Origin: Bactrocera neohumeralis
Lineage: Eukaryota > Arthropoda > Insecta > Diptera > Tephritidae
Direction: 5' to 3'
Assembly (NCBI RefSeq): GCF_024586455.1
Contig: NC_065923.1
Coordinates: 51,987,237 to 52,051,236, forward strand
DNA: 64,000 bases
The translations under genes were made by a program, and so were the position numbers. Under the pieces are notes generated by a model. The model saw nothing but the letters and a program-made list of their open reading frames with translations. It did not search any database and was not told where the DNA came from. This document shows positions 61,300 to 64,000 of the stretch, one piece after another (the first letter of the stretch is position 1; every line of letters begins with the position of its first letter).

Positions 61300-61732
61300 A
61301 GAACTAAACGGCAGTCTGGATCACGGCAGCAACGTCATAGCTTCTGTTCCCAGAGTGATGGCAATGCGCGACGATGCAAATGCAGCAGTAATTGTGCCAT
61401 TCGAGGTTGAACCGAATTCGCAATTGCCTACTACGTCAGTGGCTGCAACATCAAGTGTATCAATAACAACAACAACAATGGGAGAAAACGCTACCGCAGC
61501 TGATGCCGTAATCGATCTATGCAACACCAGCCCAACCCCTTCTACATCTAAGACAGCTGCTACTGCTGCTGCGTCAATTATAAATGTGGATAGCAGTCCG
61601 GAGGAGCAATCGCCTAATGATGAAGATGTTGCAGGACCTTCAGCGGCAATCGAGTGCCCAATATGCCTACAAACATGTATACACCCAGCGCGCCTGCCAT
61701 GTGGACATATCTTTTGTTTCCTATGCGTGAAA
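61286..61732 (+). CDS. Iduna: RNF146/Iduna-like RING-type E3 ligase, first coding exon (partial gene)
   Basis: In Drosophila and vertebrates Iduna/RNF146 binds poly(ADP-ribose) through a WWE domain and ubiquitinates tankyrase and PARylated proteins, acting in Wnt/Axin control. This exon encodes 149 codons from the ATG at 61286; the codon just before it in frame is TGA, so the start is secure. Residues 1-120 are a Ser/Thr/Ala-rich, probably disordered leader. A RING-HC finger then starts: C124, C127, C139, H141, C144 and C147 ('IECPICLQTCIHPARLPCGH'). A consensus donor GTGAGTAA follows codon 149 (phase 0), so the last cysteine pair and the WWE domain must be in later exons, which I could not find before the window end. 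The sequence around 'CPICLQTC' and 'LPCGHIFCFLCVK' is characteristic of this family. The orthology call is by motif memory. Confidence 0.85.
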
Positions 61733-64000
61733 GTGAGTAAACAAATCGCTATAATTTGCGAAAATATACAAATGTCATTGTCATTGTTGCTAACGTAGTA
61801 GTCGCGTACGCCAGTAGTTTGGCAAAAAGCGTATTGTGTGTGTGGACTAATGCATAATTAATTGCACGACTATTAGAAAACTTCAAGTGGTACGTGATCG
61901 GCTTAAAAGATTAGCTTTGTTTGTTTATTTAAATTTGATAGCCGCAAGTGTTTAATTTCATTTTTTACTTCAGCGTGCGGAAGTTTCAAAAGAATTCGTA
62001 ATTTCAGCGGAATGCTGATCAGTTTAAAGTTAAATATATTAAAAATATTTGACCAAATTCAGATAAAATGTCTTCGAAAACTTTTACTTCCCTGTTCAAA
62101 AAAAAAAAAAATTGCATCCGCAAGTTATTGGCTGCTTAGCAAATTTTATAAGTTATATTTTTTATTAAATACTCAATATTATTTTTATTTGTTTTATTAA
62201 TACTCGTATTAACATAAATTATGCGCAAAAATGAGTAAAACGAGGGCTTGACGCTTTTATTGCAGACACGTGGAGAAAAGTCAATCTAACGCTTAGTTCG
62301 GCATAATAATTTGAATTGGTAATTATGCACACTTCGTATTAAACAATATTTGAAGTTCAACTTTTCGCAGGCACGTCCACACAACGTCATAGTCCACATA
62401 TTGCTTATTAATGTGACCGACATGTCTTGGGCAAGTTGTAGTGTTGATTTTACAGACTTTTTTATCTTTGTTAGTGGCGTCACTACTGCAACACTAACAA
62501 CAATGACTGGTTTGAGCCATTGGCTTAAAACCGAAGACAACGGTTTTGAAGGTTGAAAGATTTACTATAATTTATTTTTAATTTACCGCTACAATTTCCT
62601 GGTTACCTAACCAAAATTAGAGCCACAACATGTTTAGCGGTCCAGTGGTTTTTTAATCTCTGCCCTTTTTTAACATCTCCGTTTGTGTTGCTTTACAAAT
62701 GATCTTCATTTTAAGGCATATAAAGTTGCTGGCATTGAAGATATACAGCCGAAGGTGCGCTTTAGCTATAAACTAAGGTCTTATTTTAATGAAAGTTATT
62801 TTAGTTAATTTATTTACCTATTGTGACCTTTTTTAGATAATTTAAATCTGCGCATATTTACGTGTTAATAAACTTTTTTAAAGGCTACAATGTTATTTGG
62901 TTTATCAATGAAAATGAAGTAAAAACGTTAAATTTGCAGTGAATGTGCGCAATCTTTCAAGAGCAAAGATTCGCCCTAAGGTATAACTTAGGTTAATGTA
63001 GAATTGTTGTTTAAAAGCAACAATAAAGTCAATAATTTTTTAAAATTAAAATGTCTAAAATTTTTACTACTTTTAATTATCTTTTTAAAAAATTTCTTTC
63101 TACTTTCTCTCTTCTATCTTGCTAAATTAAAAATTACTTATGTCATAAAAAATTAAGATATATTATGATTTTAAGGCATTATTTTGTCAAATAAGAAAGA
63201 AAATTTATTTAAAAAATTTTGCATTAATAATTAAATTTTAACTTTTTAATCCCGATATGGGGATTAAAAATAAGGGCAATTTTACGATGCTTGCGGCGGT
63301 ATTTGTCATGACATGTAAAGAAAAACAAAATAAAATAAGAGTGAATTGCATGTAAAATTGTGGAACTTTGAAGTGAAATATCTCGAAAACTATGCGTCTG
63401 AGAACGGTATATGTGTATATATTTTTTAATCCTGAAGACCTCCTATATCCATCGGTACGCTCAAAACGCGGCGCCGCAAGAATCGTAATCGTGCCAAAAT
63501 AAGATATCCTTAAAGAAAAGTAAAAATAAGTTTTTCATTTAAAAAATTTAATTTAATTTAAGATTTTCATTTAAAAAATTTATTTTTTTTTAATATGAAT
63601 GAAGTACGCAAACGCGAAAAAATGTTAATTCTCAAATTTATTTTAAAATTCTTAATTATATGCTTGATATTATTTTTTTCTACAAAATTTAATTCAAATG
63701 TTAATTCTTTTATTTTCAATACAATTTTTGCAACCTTGATTACAATAGGGCTCAAACTTTACCTTTTTTTTAAGACTATAATTTCACGGTATCTAAAGAA
63801 AATAATAAAAATTGTTTTTGGCTCACCATACTGTAGATTAAAATTAGTGAAAACAAAAGTCTAGATAACTTTTTCGTATTGTAAATTTATTACGAAAATA
63901 TAATTTGCAAACGGTACGATTTCATTAAGTCACGTTTTAAAAAATAAAATTTAAATATTTTTTAAAAGTATTTGAAATTGCGGCAACTTATTTAACGTGT
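61733..64000 (+). other. Intron 1 of the RING-finger gene (start)
   Basis: The donor GTGAGTAA starts at 61733. The rest of the window is AT-rich with no exon that would complete the RING or WWE domains. Frames at 62350-62556 and 63595-63864 (Lys/Ile/Phe-rich, hydrophobic) show no family resemblance. The intron is therefore probably longer than 2.2 kb. Confidence 0.65.

Noticed and set aside
62350..62556. Possible next exon of the RING gene after 'cgcag' near 62370
   Set aside because: The frame lacks the missing cysteine pair of the RING and any WWE-like sequence.
63595..63864. 89-codon hydrophobic frame near the right edge
   Set aside because: It is a Lys/Ile/Phe/Leu-rich translation of AT-rich intronic DNA with no recognisable feature.

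Overview
This is a eukaryotic, AT-rich, gene-poor window, most likely from a higher dipteran and probably a tephritid fruit fly. That placement is an inference from three things: the style of the one recognisable host gene, the mixture of mariner, DUF4817-type, jockey-like and Helitron remnants, and the abundant ACAT/ATGT and CAA/CTG microsatellites. No bacterial-style operon, CRISPR array, tRNA or rRNA was seen.

Two host coding exons can be supported. On the minus strand, 49720-51513 is one large exon of an unrecognised, low-complexity protein (poly-Asn, poly-Gln, Ser/Thr and an Arg-Gly patch). It has a good splice acceptor and a good splice donor, so the gene continues on both sides. On the plus strand, 61286-61732 is the first coding exon of an RNF146/Iduna-like RING E3 ligase. 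It stops at a clean donor inside the RING domain, and the rest of the gene lies beyond the right edge. The two genes are divergently oriented. The roughly 10 kb between them holds a GC-richer, simple-repeat-rich belt (55.9-59.6 kb) that may include promoter or untranslated exons, a MITE-like repeat rich in AGTCTC, and an 11-bp-arm inverted repeat about 310 bp upstream of the RING start codon.

Most of the remainder is a transposon graveyard. Mariner (DD34D) remnants lie at 14.55-15.75, 19.55-19.97, 24.87-25.75, 37.80-38.34, 43.01-43.65 and 52.0-53.3 kb; the last is a junction of two different mariners. Four internally decayed copies of the DUF4817-type Tc1/mariner-like group lie at 5.04-6.07, 24.0-24.85, 27.57-28.59 and 32.27-33.0 kb. 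Non-LTR retrotransposon tails lie at 0.88-1.37, 12.1-12.53, 20.94-21.3, 33.48-33.99, 47.0-48.5 (jockey-like reverse transcriptase) and 54.84-55.6 kb. A dead Helitron that still shows HUH and two-tyrosine motifs spans 34.2-36.1 kb. A MITE with perfect 17-bp inverted repeats and TTA duplications sits at 7.07-7.61 kb, with a truncated inverted relative at 7.95-8.27 kb. A short higher-order tandem repeat lies at 10.83-11.5 kb.

Several GC-richer islands (3.2-4.2, 18.0-18.9, 29.25-29.5, 37.35-37.7, 39.7-41.0, 44.3-46.2 and 55.9-59.6 kb) look like promoter or untranslated-exon neighbourhoods, but none has a recognisable coding exon. I did not find a clearly novel gene system. The best candidates for a second look are the unrecognised low-complexity exon, the inverted repeat and AGTCTC element upstream of the RING gene, the higher-order tandem repeat and the chimeric mariner.
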